From assembly GCF_009735585.1 (NCBI RefSeq), contig NZ_VJVW01000002.1, forward strand, positions 186,001-250,000: DNA of 64,000 bases, given 5' to 3'. Made by a program: the position numbers and the translations under genes. Position 1 is the stretch's first letter. Each line of letters starts with the position of its first letter. A model generated the notes under the pieces. The model saw only the letters and a list, made by a program, of their open reading frames with translations, made no database searches and was not told the DNA's origin. Source of the stretch: Christiangramia aestuarii (lineage in GTDB: Bacteria; Bacteroidota; Bacteroidia; Flavobacteriales; Flavobacteriaceae). Positions 29,481-37,205 of this stretch are shown here, piece after piece.

Positions 29481-30338
29481 ATGGCTTGGTTTAAAAGAAC
29501 GCAAAAAGGAATACAAACTCCAACCGAAGAGAAGAAAGATGTCCCTAAGGGACTTTGGTATAAATCCCCAACCGGTAAAATCGTTGATGCAGAACAGTTG
29601 GAAAGCAACTTTTATGTTAGTCCGGAAGATGGTTACCATGTAAGAATTGGAAGCAACGAGTACTTCAAAATTCTTTTTGATGACAACAAGTTCAAAGAAC
29701 TGGATAAGGGAATGACCTCCAAGGATCCGTTGAACTTTGAGGATACTAAAAAATACACCGAAAGGCTTAAGGCCGCACAGGAAAAAACTGGCCTTAAAGA
29801 TGCGGTAAGATGTGCTGTTGGTAAATCTAAAGGTAAAGACCTGGTGATCGCCTGTATGGATTTTAAATTTGTAGGTGGAAGTATGGGTTCTGTTGTAGGT
29901 GAGAAAATTGCCCGCGCAGCAGATTATGCCTTAAAACATAAGATCCCTTTTATGATCATCTCAAAATCTGGAGGTGCAAGGATGCAGGAAGCTGCTCTTT
30001 CTTTAATGCAGCTGGCGAAAACTTCCGTAAAACTGGCTCAGTTAGCCGATGCCAAGATTCCTTATATCTCTCTGGCAACCGATCCTACTACTGGAGGAAC
30101 CACGGCTTCTTTTGCCATGCTCGGAGATATCAATATTTCTGAGCCTGGTGCGCTTATAGGTTTTGCCGGGCCTCGTGTGGTAAAAGACACTACCGGAAAA
30201 GACCTTCCAAAGGATTTTCAAACCGCAGAATTTCTGAAAGAAAAAGGATTCCTGGATTTTATCACCAAAAGATCTGAGCTTAAGGACAAGGTAAACCTTT
30301 ACCTGGATCTTATTCAGAATCAACCGGTAAGGGCTTAA
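29481..30338 (+). CDS. accD: Acetyl-CoA carboxylase carboxyltransferase subunit beta, without zinc-ribbon cysteines
   Basis: Forms the carboxyltransferase with AccA and moves the carboxyl group from biotin to acetyl-CoA, the first step of fatty acid synthesis. The 285-residue protein has the family core: [39 protein letters not shown], and [16 protein letters not shown] followed by FAGPRV. In E. coli the N-terminal region carries four zinc-binding cysteines as two CxxC pairs. Here the same positions read SPTG and SPED, and the only cysteines lie elsewhere (VRCAV, IACMD). The zinc site is therefore absent although the surrounding fold looks kept. I recall the same in other flavobacteria. The gene lies alone between terminators. 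Confidence 0.94.
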   Translation: MAWFKRTQKGIQTPTEEKKDVPKGLWYKSPTGKIVDAEQLESNFYVSPEDGYHVRIGSNEYFKILFDDNKFKELDKGMTSKDPLNFEDTKKYTERLKAAQEKTGLKDAVRCAVGKSKGKDLVIACMDFKFVGGSMGSVVGEKIARAADYALKHKIPFMIISKSGGARMQEAALSLMQLAKTSVKLAQLADAKIPYISLATDPTTGGTTASFAMLGDINISEPGALIGFAGPRVVKDTTGKDLPKDFQTAEFLKEKGFLDFITKRSELKDKVNLYLDLIQNQPVRA

Positions 30339-30389
30339 AATCGATTAAATAAAAAAAGCGGTTTAAGTAGGTAATTTTTAAATTAGTAG

Positions 30390-30397
30390 TATCTTTG
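30390..30397 (+). promoter_or_regulatory. -7 promoter element for rpsO
   Basis: TATCTTTG matches TAnnTTTG, 52 bp before the rpsO start codon, leaving a leader of roughly 45 bases. Confidence 0.5.
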
Positions 30398-30449
30398 CCG
30401 CCTGACAGAAAAACTGTCAATACATAAAAATCATTTAAATAATATTGGA

Positions 30450-30719
30450 ATGTATTTAGCAAAAGAGAAAAAAGAAGAGATCTTCGAAAAGTACGGTAAA
30501 GGTAAGAACGACACCGGATCGGCTGAAGGACAGATCGCATTATTCACTTACAGAATTGCTCACCTTTCTGAGCACCTGAAAACAAATCGTAAAGATTTTA
30601 ACTCAGAGCGTTCACTAGTAAGACTGGTTGGTAAAAGAAGAAGTCTTCTAGACTACTTGATGAAGAAGGATATCATGAGGTATCGTGCCATCGTTAAGGA
30701 ACTAGGATTAAGAAAATAA
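30450..30719 (+). CDS. rpsO: 30S ribosomal protein S15
   Basis: A primary rRNA-binding protein of the small ribosomal subunit. At 89 residues it has the normal length. Family motifs are the DTGSAEGQIA segment near the start, the HLKTNRKDFNSERSLVRLVGKRRSLLDYL core and the C-terminal YRAIVKELGLRK. A strong terminator separates it from pnp, the neighbour it also has in many other bacteria. Confidence 0.98.
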   Translation: MYLAKEKKEEIFEKYGKGKNDTGSAEGQIALFTYRIAHLSEHLKTNRKDFNSERSLVRLVGKRRSLLDYLMKKDIMRYRAIVKELGLRK

Positions 30720-30725
30720 TTTTCA

Positions 30726-30751
30726 GGGGCGCATTAGCGCCCCTTTTTTTT
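30726..30751 (+). terminator. Intrinsic terminator after rpsO
   Basis: GGGGCGC (30726-30732) pairs perfectly with GCGCCCC (30737-30743) around the tetraloop ATTA, followed by eight T residues. Confidence 0.95.
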
Positions 30752-30933
30752 ATATATTAGTTTGACCTGAGAAAAAATTCAGGTATTCAAAAATTGTCGC
30801 CCAGAGGGGTAGTTTTTCATTGGTCTACAAACAACTACACACAACACACAACCCGGCCGTCCGGATGGCGGAGACCTTTGTTTAACTATAATGATCTGGT
30901 TGAAGTTATTCAGATCAAGAATTCGAAATTATT
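30752..30933 (+). promoter_or_regulatory. pnp leader region with hairpins
   Basis: A 182-bp gene-free leader. It holds ACCTGA/TCAGGT (30765-30784), an AC-rich unpaired stretch around 30828-30853, an imperfect GC-rich hairpin (CCGGCC with GGCGG, about 30853-30872), and TGATCTG/CAGATCA (30892-30917) just before the start codon. In E. coli the pnp leader folds into a stem-loop used for autoregulation. Whether this leader works the same way is inference. Confidence 0.4.
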
Positions 30934-33171
30934 ATGATTCCAAAAACATTTAAGGAGGTTATCGATTTAGGAGATGGAAGAACCATTTCCCTCGAAACCG
31001 GTAAACTGGCAAAACAGGCTCACGGGTCGGTTGTTGTTCAAATGGGTAACGCTATGTTACTTTGTACGGTAGTGTCTTCATACACGCCAACTACAATGGA
31101 TTTCTTTCCATTAACATTAGATTACCGTGAAAAATTTGCTGCTGCAGGTCTTTTCCCTGGAGGTTACTTCAAAAGAGAAGCAAGACCTAGTAGCGAAGAA
31201 ATTTTAGTGATGCGTTTAGTAGACCGTGTATTGCGTCCACTATTCCCTAAAGACTATAAATTTGAAACCCAGGTAATGATCCAGTTAATGTCTCATGACG
31301 ATGAAGTTATGCCAGACGCTTTAGCCGGACTTGCCGCATCTGCCGCTATTCAATTATCTGACATTCCTTTTGAAACTCCGATTTCAGAAGCGAGAGTTGC
31401 GAGAATTAATGGCGAATTTGTTCTTAACCCAAGCAGGGAAAAACTTGCTGAAGCAGACATGGATATCATGGTAGGTGCTTCTGCAGATTCTGTGATGATG
31501 GTTGAAGGACAAATGGACGAATGTTCTGAAGAGGAAATGGCTGAAGCTATTAAATTCGCACATGAAGCCATCAAGGTTCAGTGTGAGGCACAGATAAGAC
31601 TTGCGGAAGCATTCGGTAAAAAAGAAACTCGTGAGTACGAAGTAGCTGAAACCGATGAGGAGATCGAAAAGAAGATCTACGATGCTACTTACCAGAAAGC
31701 ATACGATATCGCGAAGAGCGGTACCAGCAAAAAAGAAAGAAGCGAAGCTTTTTCTAACCTGAAAGAAGAAGTGAAAGCTATGTTCTCTGAAGAAGAACTT
31801 GAAGAAAAAGGGAAAATGATCTCTGGATACTTCAATGACGCTCAGAAGAAAGCCGTTCGTGATCTAACCCTTAAGGAAGGAATTAGACTTGACGGTAGAA
31901 AGACAGACGAAATTCGTCCTATCTGGTGTGAAGTAGATTACCTTCCATCTACACATGGTTCAGCTATCTTCACCCGTGGAGAAACTCAGGCATTAGCTAC
32001 AGTAACTCTTGGTACTTCCAGAGAAGCTAACCAGGTAGACCTTCCAACCCAACAGGGAGAAGAGACCTTCTACCTACACTATAACTTCCCTCCTTTCTCA
32101 ACCGGAGAAGCTTACCCAATTAGAGGTACTTCAAGACGTGAGATAGGCCACGGGAACCTTGCCCAAAGAGCACTAAAAGGTATGATCCCGGCAGATTGTC
32201 CTTATACAGTACGTGTTGTATCTGAAGTTTTAGAATCTAATGGTTCTTCTTCTATGGCTACAGTTTGTGCAGGAACCATGTCTTTAATGGATGCCGGAGT
32301 TCAGCTTAAGAAGCCAGTTTCTGGTATTGCCATGGGACTTATCTCAGATGGTGAGAACTACGCTGTTCTTTCTGATATTCTTGGTGATGAAGATCACCTT
32401 GGGGATATGGACTTTAAAGTAACAGGAACCGAAGATGGTATCACAGCCTGCCAGATGGACATTAAGATCAAGGGACTTTCTTACGAGATCCTTGTGAATG
32501 CTCTAAAACAGGCTAGAGAAGGGAGACTTCATATACTTGAAAAACTTACCGAGACCATCCCGACTCCAAACCAGAATGTGAAAGCACATTCTCCAAAGAT
32601 CATTACCAGAAGAATTCCGAACGAATTCATTGGTGCTTTGATCGGACCTGGAGGAAAAGTTATTCAGGAACTTCAAAAAGAAACCAAAACTGAGATCGTG
32701 ATCAACGAAGATCCGGTAACAGAAGAAGGTATCGTAGAAATTCTTGGAACTCAGCAGGAAGGAATCGATAAGGTTCTTGCCAAGATCGACTCTATTACCT
32801 TCAAGCCTGAAAAAGGCAGTGTATACGAGGTTAAGGTGATCAAGATCCTTGATTTTGGAGCAGTAGTAGAATACGTGGATGCACCGGGGAACGAAGTATT
32901 ACTACATATTTCTGAACTTGCCTGGGAACGCACCAACGACGTAAACGATGTGCTGAAATTAGGAGATGTGATCGATGTGAAATACTTTGGTCTTGATCCT
33001 AAAACCAGAAAAGACAAGGTTTCAAGAAAAGCCATTCTTCCAAAACCGGAAGGTTTTAAAGAAAGAGCACCAAGAAACGACAATCGTGATAACCGTGGAT
33101 CCAGAGATAATCGTGGATCTCGTGACAACCGTGGTCGTGACGACAGGAAACCAAGAGAGCATAAGAACTAG
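30934..33171 (+). CDS. pnp: Polyribonucleotide nucleotidyltransferase (PNPase)
   Basis: A phosphorolytic 3'-5' exoribonuclease for mRNA turnover; it works as a trimer in the cytoplasm. The 745 residues contain two RNase PH domains (the second near [20 protein letters not shown] and [13 protein letters not shown]), a KH domain ([21 protein letters not shown]) and an S1 domain ([20 protein letters not shown]). The C-terminus is a basic low-complexity tail built on a repeated DNRGSR unit, which probably binds RNA or partners. The start is ATG 30934. It lies after rpsO, as in many bacteria, but a strong terminator lies between the two. Confidence 0.97.
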   Translation: MIPKTFKEVIDLGDGRTISLETGKLAKQAHGSVVVQMGNAMLLCTVVSSYTPTTMDFFPLTLDYREKFAAAGLFPGGYFKREARPSSEEILVMRLVDRVLRPLFPKDYKFETQVMIQLMSHDDEVMPDALAGLAASAAIQLSDIPFETPISEARVARINGEFVLNPSREKLAEADMDIMVGASADSVMMVEGQMDECSEEEMAEAIKFAHEAIKVQCEAQIRLAEAFGKKETREYEVAETDEEIEKKIYDATYQKAYDIAKSGTSKKERSEAFSNLKEEVKAMFSEEELEEKGKMISGYFNDAQKKAVRDLTLKEGIRLDGRKTDEIRPIWCEVDYLPSTHGSAIFTRGETQALATVTLGTSREANQVDLPTQQGEETFYLHYNFPPFSTGEAYPIRGTSRREIGHGNLAQRALKGMIPADCPYTVRVVSEVLESNGSSSMATVCAGTMSLMDAGVQLKKPVSGIAMGLISDGENYAVLSDILGDEDHLGDMDFKVTGTEDGITACQMDIKIKGLSYEILVNALKQAREGRLHILEKLTETIPTPNQNVKAHSPKIITRRIPNEFIGALIGPGGKVIQELQKETKTEIVINEDPVTEEGIVEILGTQQEGIDKVLAKIDSITFKPEKGSVYEVKVIKILDFGAVVEYVDAPGNEVLLHISELAWERTNDVNDVLKLGDVIDVKYFGLDPKTRKDKVSRKAILPKPEGFKERAPRNDNRDNRGSRDNRGSRDNRGRDDRKPREHKN

Positions 33172-33189
33172 TTCTCTGAACACCATTAG

Positions 33190-33222
33190 AAAAAGCCCGT
33201 ACCTGTTACGGGCTTTTTTTTT
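33190..33222 (+). terminator. Intrinsic terminator after pnp
   Basis: AAAAAGCCCGTA (33190-33201) and TACGGGCTTTTT (33207-33218) form a perfect 12-bp stem with loop CCTGT, followed by more T residues. Confidence 0.95.
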
Positions 33223-33310
33223 GGATATTTTTTCGATCTGATGAAATTTACATCGAACTCTCCCGACTACCCTGCCGGAAAGATTTACAGAAAATTAATT
33301 TAAGCCACGA

Positions 33311-33402
33311 AATCTGCGTTAGGGATTGTAGCGAAAAGCCCACAGCGACTGAAGGGAAGCGAGGACTTGCAGCGTAAAGCCCGGCACGAAGTGCAACGCC
33401 CA
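33311..33402. repeat. Structured intergenic element upstream of rpoD
   Basis: A GC-richer island within an AT-rich gap. GCGTT at 33316-33320 can pair with AACGC at 33395-33399, closing a region of about 85 bases. Inside it, AGCGAAAAGCCC (33330-33341) and AGCGTAAAGCCC (33371-33382) are near-identical direct repeats, and GCAC-GAA-GTGC (33384-33394) is a small hairpin. I recall similar GCGTTAGGGATTG ... GGGCGTT elements scattered between genes in other Flavobacteriaceae, but this window contains only one. It could be a dispersed repeat or a structured RNA. Confidence 0.5.
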
Positions 33403-33498
33403 AAATAAATTTCATAATCTTTTTGTAACATTAAGAGTACTTCTTACGTATAACTATGTACAAGAGCTATGCACCATTAAAATCCAAGTAGAAGATAG

Positions 33499-34362
33499 AT
33501 GAGACAACTGAAGATTACGAAGCAGGTAACCAATCGTGAAACCGCTTCGTTAGACAAGTATTTGCAAGAAATTGGAAAAGTAGACCTGATCACCGCTGAT
33601 GAAGAGGTAGAATTGGCACAAAGAATTAAAGCGGGAGATAACCGTGCCTTAGAGAAACTAACCAAAGCGAACCTTCGTTTTGTGGTTTCTGTAGCAAAAC
33701 AATATCAAAACCAGGGATTAACCCTTCCCGACCTTATTAATGAAGGTAATTTAGGATTAATTAAAGCTGCGAAACGTTTTGACGAAACTCGTGGTTTTAA
33801 ATTTATATCATATGCTGTATGGTGGATTAGACAATCTATCCTGCAGGCATTAGCCGAGCAATCGAGAATTGTTCGTTTACCATTGAACAAAATTGGTTCA
33901 ATAAATAAGATCAACAAGACTTTTGCTTTCTTAGAGCAGTCACATGAGCGTCCGCCAAGTGCTGAGGAGATCGCGAAAGAATTGGATATGACCATTAATG
34001 ACGTTAAGGAATCCATGAAGAATTCCGGGCGTCACGTATCTATGGATGCTCCTTTAGTTGAAGGAGAAGACTCTAACCTGTATGACGTTTTACGTTCTGG
34101 TGAGTCACCAAATCCAGATAAGGAGCTATTGCACGAATCTCTTAGAACAGAGATAGAGCGTGCTTTAGAAACACTAACGCCACGTGAGGCCGATGTGATA
34201 AGACTTTATTTTGGACTGGGTGATCAACATCCTATGACATTAGAAGAGATTGGCGAGACTTTTGATCTAACCAGAGAAAGAGTACGCCAGATCAAAGAAA
34301 AAGCCATAAGAAGATTAAAGCATACGTCTAGAAGTAAAATTTTAAAAACGTATCTTGGCTAA
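33499..34362 (+). CDS. rpoD: Primary RNA polymerase sigma factor RpoD (Bacteroidota type)
   Basis: The housekeeping sigma factor that directs RNA polymerase to TAnnTTTG promoters in this phylum. The 287-residue protein has a very short region 1 ([19 protein letters not shown]), region 2 with the core-binding and -10 recognition helices ([37 protein letters not shown]), region 3, and region 4.2 with the HTH ([29 protein letters not shown]). Primary sigma factors of Bacteroidota are short and lack the long N-terminal region of E. coli sigma-70, as here. The start is ATG 33499. It is monocistronic and is followed by a terminator. Confidence 0.96.
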   Translation: MRQLKITKQVTNRETASLDKYLQEIGKVDLITADEEVELAQRIKAGDNRALEKLTKANLRFVVSVAKQYQNQGLTLPDLINEGNLGLIKAAKRFDETRGFKFISYAVWWIRQSILQALAEQSRIVRLPLNKIGSINKINKTFAFLEQSHERPPSAEEIAKELDMTINDVKESMKNSGRHVSMDAPLVEGEDSNLYDVLRSGESPNPDKELLHESLRTEIERALETLTPREADVIRLYFGLGDQHPMTLEEIGETFDLTRERVRQIKEKAIRRLKHTSRSKILKTYLG

Positions 34363-34442
34363 GATATTTAAAGTGACAACAGTTTAGTGGCGGCGTGATG
34401 AACCGACATGAAAATAACTGTTCGTTTTTTGATTGATGAATG

Positions 34443-34470
34443 ACCCCGGAGTGATGACCGGGGTTTTTTC
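34443..34470 (+). terminator. Intrinsic terminator after rpoD
   Basis: ACCCCGG (34443-34449) pairs with CCGGGGT (34458-34464), followed by TTTTT. It lies 80 bp behind the rpoD stop. Confidence 0.85.
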
Positions 34471-34561
34471 TTGCCCAATTTTTCCTCTTACTATTGATCC
34501 TTTTAATTAAAGCATTCTTTCCATTTATAGGGAAAGAATTAGTTATACCTGTTTTTCTTAG

Positions 34562-34569
34562 TATTTTTG
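34562..34569 (+). promoter_or_regulatory. -7 promoter element for rpe-ypdA
   Basis: TATTTTTG matches TAnnTTTG, 21 bp before the rpe ATG at 34591. It overlaps the alternative TTG start at 34567, which argues against that start. Confidence 0.5.
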
Positions 34570-34590
34570 CGATATAACAACAATACAACT

Positions 34591-35253
34591 ATGAGTAAGA
34601 CTTTAATTGCCCCTTCTATGCTGGCTTCCGACTTTGGAAACCTTCAGCGTGATACTGAAATGGTTAACAAGAGTGAAGCCGACTGGTTTCATATAGATAT
34701 CATGGACGGGGTCTTTGTACCCAACATTTCCTACGGGATGCCCGTTTTGCAGGCAATTACCAAACATGCGACCAAAACGATCGATGTGCATTTAATGATC
34801 ATTGATCCAGACCGATATATTAAAGATTTTGCTAAACTTGGCGCTGATATACTTACCGTACACTACGAAGCATGCACTCACCTTCACCGAACTTTGCAGG
34901 CCATTAAGGCAGAAGGGATGAAAGCCGGGGTGGCGCTTAATCCACATACTAGTGTAGAGCTTCTAAAGGATGTTATAAATGATATAGACCTGGTGCTTAT
35001 CATGAGCGTGAACCCGGGATTCGGCGGGCAAAGCTTTATTGAGAACACCTACAGGAAGGTAAAACGAATAAAAGAGATCATTGTTGAAAATAACGCGGAA
35101 ACCATCATCGAGGTAGATGGTGGGGTGACCGACAAAAACGCAGCGGAACTTTCTAAAGCCGGTGCAGATGTGCTTGTTGCCGGTAGTTTCGTTTTTAAAT
35201 CTGAAGATCAGCTTGGAACCATTAAAAACCTGAAGCAAGTTGCAAATTCCTAA
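34591..35253 (+). CDS. rpe: Ribulose-phosphate 3-epimerase
   Basis: Interconverts ribulose-5-phosphate and xylulose-5-phosphate in the pentose phosphate pathway. The 220-residue TIM barrel shows the metal and catalytic motifs of the family: APSMLASDFGNL, HIDIMDGVFVPNISYG, DVHLMI, HYEA, MSVNPGFGGQSF and EVDGGV followed by GADVLVAGSFVF. ATG 34591 is chosen over TTG 34567 because of the promoter element and the family N-terminus. The 3' end overlaps the next gene by 14 bp, indicating an operon. Confidence 0.96.
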   Translation: MSKTLIAPSMLASDFGNLQRDTEMVNKSEADWFHIDIMDGVFVPNISYGMPVLQAITKHATKTIDVHLMIIDPDRYIKDFAKLGADILTVHYEACTHLHRTLQAIKAEGMKAGVALNPHTSVELLKDVINDIDLVLIMSVNPGFGGQSFIENTYRKVKRIKEIIVENNAETIIEVDGGVTDKNAAELSKAGADVLVAGSFVFKSEDQLGTIKNLKQVANS

Positions 35254-36229
35254 GAATAAATATGAGGTAGTAATCATTGGTGGTGGTCCCATTGGAATCG
35301 CCTGTGCGCTGGAAGCCGAAAAGAAAGGCCTTTCCTACGTGATCCTTGAAAAGGGCTGCCTGGTAAATTCGCTTTACCACTACCCTACCAATATGACGTT
35401 TTTTTCGACTTCGGAAAAGCTGGAACTGGACAATATTCCATTCATAAGCAATAATCCGAAACCGGGAAAGCGTGAGGCGCTGGAATACTATCGAAGGATC
35501 GTTACCTCGAATGATATCAACATACATTTATTTGAAAAGGTAAATTCTGTAGAAACCAATCCAGACCAAACCCATACTGTAAAGACCACTAAGGGAGAAT
35601 ATATCGCGGAAAATGTGATCGTGGCGACCGGTTTTTATGATATTCCGAATTACCTGGGAATCCCGGGAGAGGAATTGCCAAAGGTTTCACATTACTATAA
35701 CGATCCGCATTATTATGCTACCCAGAAAACCATTGTGGTAGGTGCCAGCAACTCGGCGGTAGATGCGGCGCTGGAGATCTATCGTAAAGGTGGCGATGTG
35801 ACCATGATCGTTAGAAAACCTGAAATTGGTGAAAGAGTGAAATACTGGGTTAGGCCAGATATCATTAACCGGATTAAAGAAGGAAGTATCAAAGCTCATT
35901 TCAACTCATCTTTAAAAGAAATCAGAGAGCATGAGGTGGTAGTTCAGACGCCGGAGGGGGAAGAAGTTCTTGAAAATGATTTTGTCCTCTTATTAACCGG
36001 ATACAGGCCTAATTTTGGATTTTTACAGGATATTGGCATCAAACTTTCAGACGATGGGCGTAAGATCCCGGAATATCATGAGGAAACCATGGAAACCAAT
36101 ATTCCCGGAATATTCCTCGCTGGTGTAATCTGCGGCGGAGTGGAAACGCATAAATGGTTCATCGAGAATTCGAGGGTGCACGCTAAAATGATCATGGATT
36201 ACCTGCATCAAAAGACCAAAGTTTCCTAA
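35240..36229 (+). CDS. ypdA: YpdA-family FAD-dependent oxidoreductase (putative bacillithiol disulfide reductase)
   Basis: Probably an NADPH- and FAD-dependent reductase of oxidised bacillithiol. The 329-residue protein has the FAD-binding VVIIGGGPIGIACALEAEKKG at the N-terminus, a second dinucleotide motif TIVVGASNSAVDAALEIYRKGGDVTMIVR, and the late FLAGVICGGVETHKWFIENSRVHA. It lacks the CxxC of thioredoxin reductases, as YpdA does. The TTG at 35240 is the only reasonable start because the FAD motif begins ten residues in. It overlaps rpe by 14 bp. Bacillithiol use in this organism is not shown by this window. Confidence 0.85.
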   Translation: MQIPKNKYEVVIIGGGPIGIACALEAEKKGLSYVILEKGCLVNSLYHYPTNMTFFSTSEKLELDNIPFISNNPKPGKREALEYYRRIVTSNDINIHLFEKVNSVETNPDQTHTVKTTKGEYIAENVIVATGFYDIPNYLGIPGEELPKVSHYYNDPHYYATQKTIVVGASNSAVDAALEIYRKGGDVTMIVRKPEIGERVKYWVRPDIINRIKEGSIKAHFNSSLKEIREHEVVVQTPEGEEVLENDFVLLLTGYRPNFGFLQDIGIKLSDDGRKIPEYHEETMETNIPGIFLAGVICGGVETHKWFIENSRVHAKMIMDYLHQKTKVS

Positions 36230-36264
36230 ACAGGGAAATACAAAAATTGAACTAGCATAAAATT

Positions 36265-36294
36265 AAAATGGCCCTTTTTTCAAAGGGCCATTTT
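36265..36294. terminator. Bidirectional terminator between ypdA and the outer-membrane protein gene
   Basis: AAAATGGCCCTTT (36265-36277) and AAAGGGCCATTTT (36282-36294) form a perfect 13-bp stem with loop TTTC, with T-tracts usable from both strands. Confidence 0.93.
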
Positions 36295-36309
36295 CAGTTA
36301 ACACCGAAC

Positions 36310-37128
36310 CTAAAATTTGAAACCGAGTTTCAAAAAGGTCTGCCCGAAAAAGGAAAAGGTATTGGAATTTGCTTCCAGGTTCTCTAACCCCGGCCCGGGA
36401 CTTTTCTGGCTGTAAGCATACAGGTATGATACAGGTTTAACCTCTGCACCCATGTACAAACCTTCCATTAGATGGAAGTCTACTCCTCCTATAATCTGTG
36501 CGCCCACACCAAATACCTCGGTATGTCGTTCACCTATATCCACGATAACCGGTTCATTAGCCTGGGTAATCACGGCCGGATCGTAGGCAGATCGCCTGGC
36601 ATAATAAAAGGGAAACGTGAATCCCACATAAGGTGAAACCCTTTTAAACCTGGAATCGAAATGCAATTCTGCTCCCAGATTAAAATTAAGATCGGTTCTT
36701 TTATCAGATTCCACCGAAGCATAATTTGGGATCCAGACCTGGTTATTTTCCTCTTCAAAATTGGTAAAACTTTCAATATTAGACCTTGAAGGGGTATTCC
36801 TAAAGATAGCGCCCCCACTTAATTTCAGGGCAAATCTATTCGAAAGGAAAAACCTTCCCTCTACCCCCACCATATTGGAAGCATCATTTTCGTTCGGGTC
36901 TATCATATCGGCATACGGGCCCTCTCCTTCAACAGTCCAGTTTACTACCGGAGATGAAGGTGCCATAAGACCGGTATCAAAAAAGTTACCCCTACCAAAA
37001 AGTACTGAGATGGAGAAATCTCCCCCTACCGGGGCATATATATCTGTAGTATCTATCTCTTCAATTTGCTGGGCAGTTGCACCCAGAATACCGAAAAGAA
37101 GAATACCATAAGTGATTATTTTTTTCAT
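36310..37128 (-). CDS. Outer-membrane beta-barrel protein of unknown function
   Basis: A 272-residue exported protein. Residues 1-19 are a signal peptide (MKKIITYGILLFGILGATAQ). The rest alternates polar and hydrophobic residues in strand-like stretches, such as FALKLSGGAIF and TDLNFNLGAELHF, and ends in a Phe-terminated strand (FLKLGFKF), the usual barrel end. It resembles the OmpX/opacity-like class of small porin-type proteins, but I do not recognise a named family. It lies downstream of the coiled-coil lipoprotein gene on the same strand with a 77-bp gap holding a hairpin. The pair probably works together in the envelope, with this barrel as a possible outer-membrane dock. Confidence 0.75.
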   Translation of the reverse strand: MKKIITYGILLFGILGATAQQIEEIDTTDIYAPVGGDFSISVLFGRGNFFDTGLMAPSSPVVNWTVEGEGPYADMIDPNENDASNMVGVEGRFFLSNRFALKLSGGAIFRNTPSRSNIESFTNFEEENNQVWIPNYASVESDKRTDLNFNLGAELHFDSRFKRVSPYVGFTFPFYYARRSAYDPAVITQANEPVIVDIGERHTEVFGVGAQIIGGVDFHLMEGLYMGAEVKPVSYLYAYSQKSPGPGLENLEANSNTFSFFGQTFLKLGFKF

Positions 37129-37167
37129 GTTATATCCTATTAATTTTATTAGTAAAGAATTAAAATG

Positions 37168-37191
37168 GAAGCCCCGCCTCCACGGGGCTTC
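37168..37191 (-). terminator. Intercistronic hairpin between lipoprotein and barrel genes
   Basis: GAAGCCCCG (37168-37176) pairs perfectly with CGGGGCTTC (37183-37191). On the minus strand it is followed by CATTTTAA rather than a full T-run. It may be a partial terminator lowering expression of the downstream barrel gene, or an RNA-stabilising stem. Confidence 0.6.
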
Positions 37192-37205
37192 TTGAACTAA
37201 TAGGA

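Noticed and set aside
34380-34440. A possible small RNA between rpoD and its terminator
   Set aside because: Only weak pairing and no promoter element; it is more simply the rpoD 3' untranslated region.
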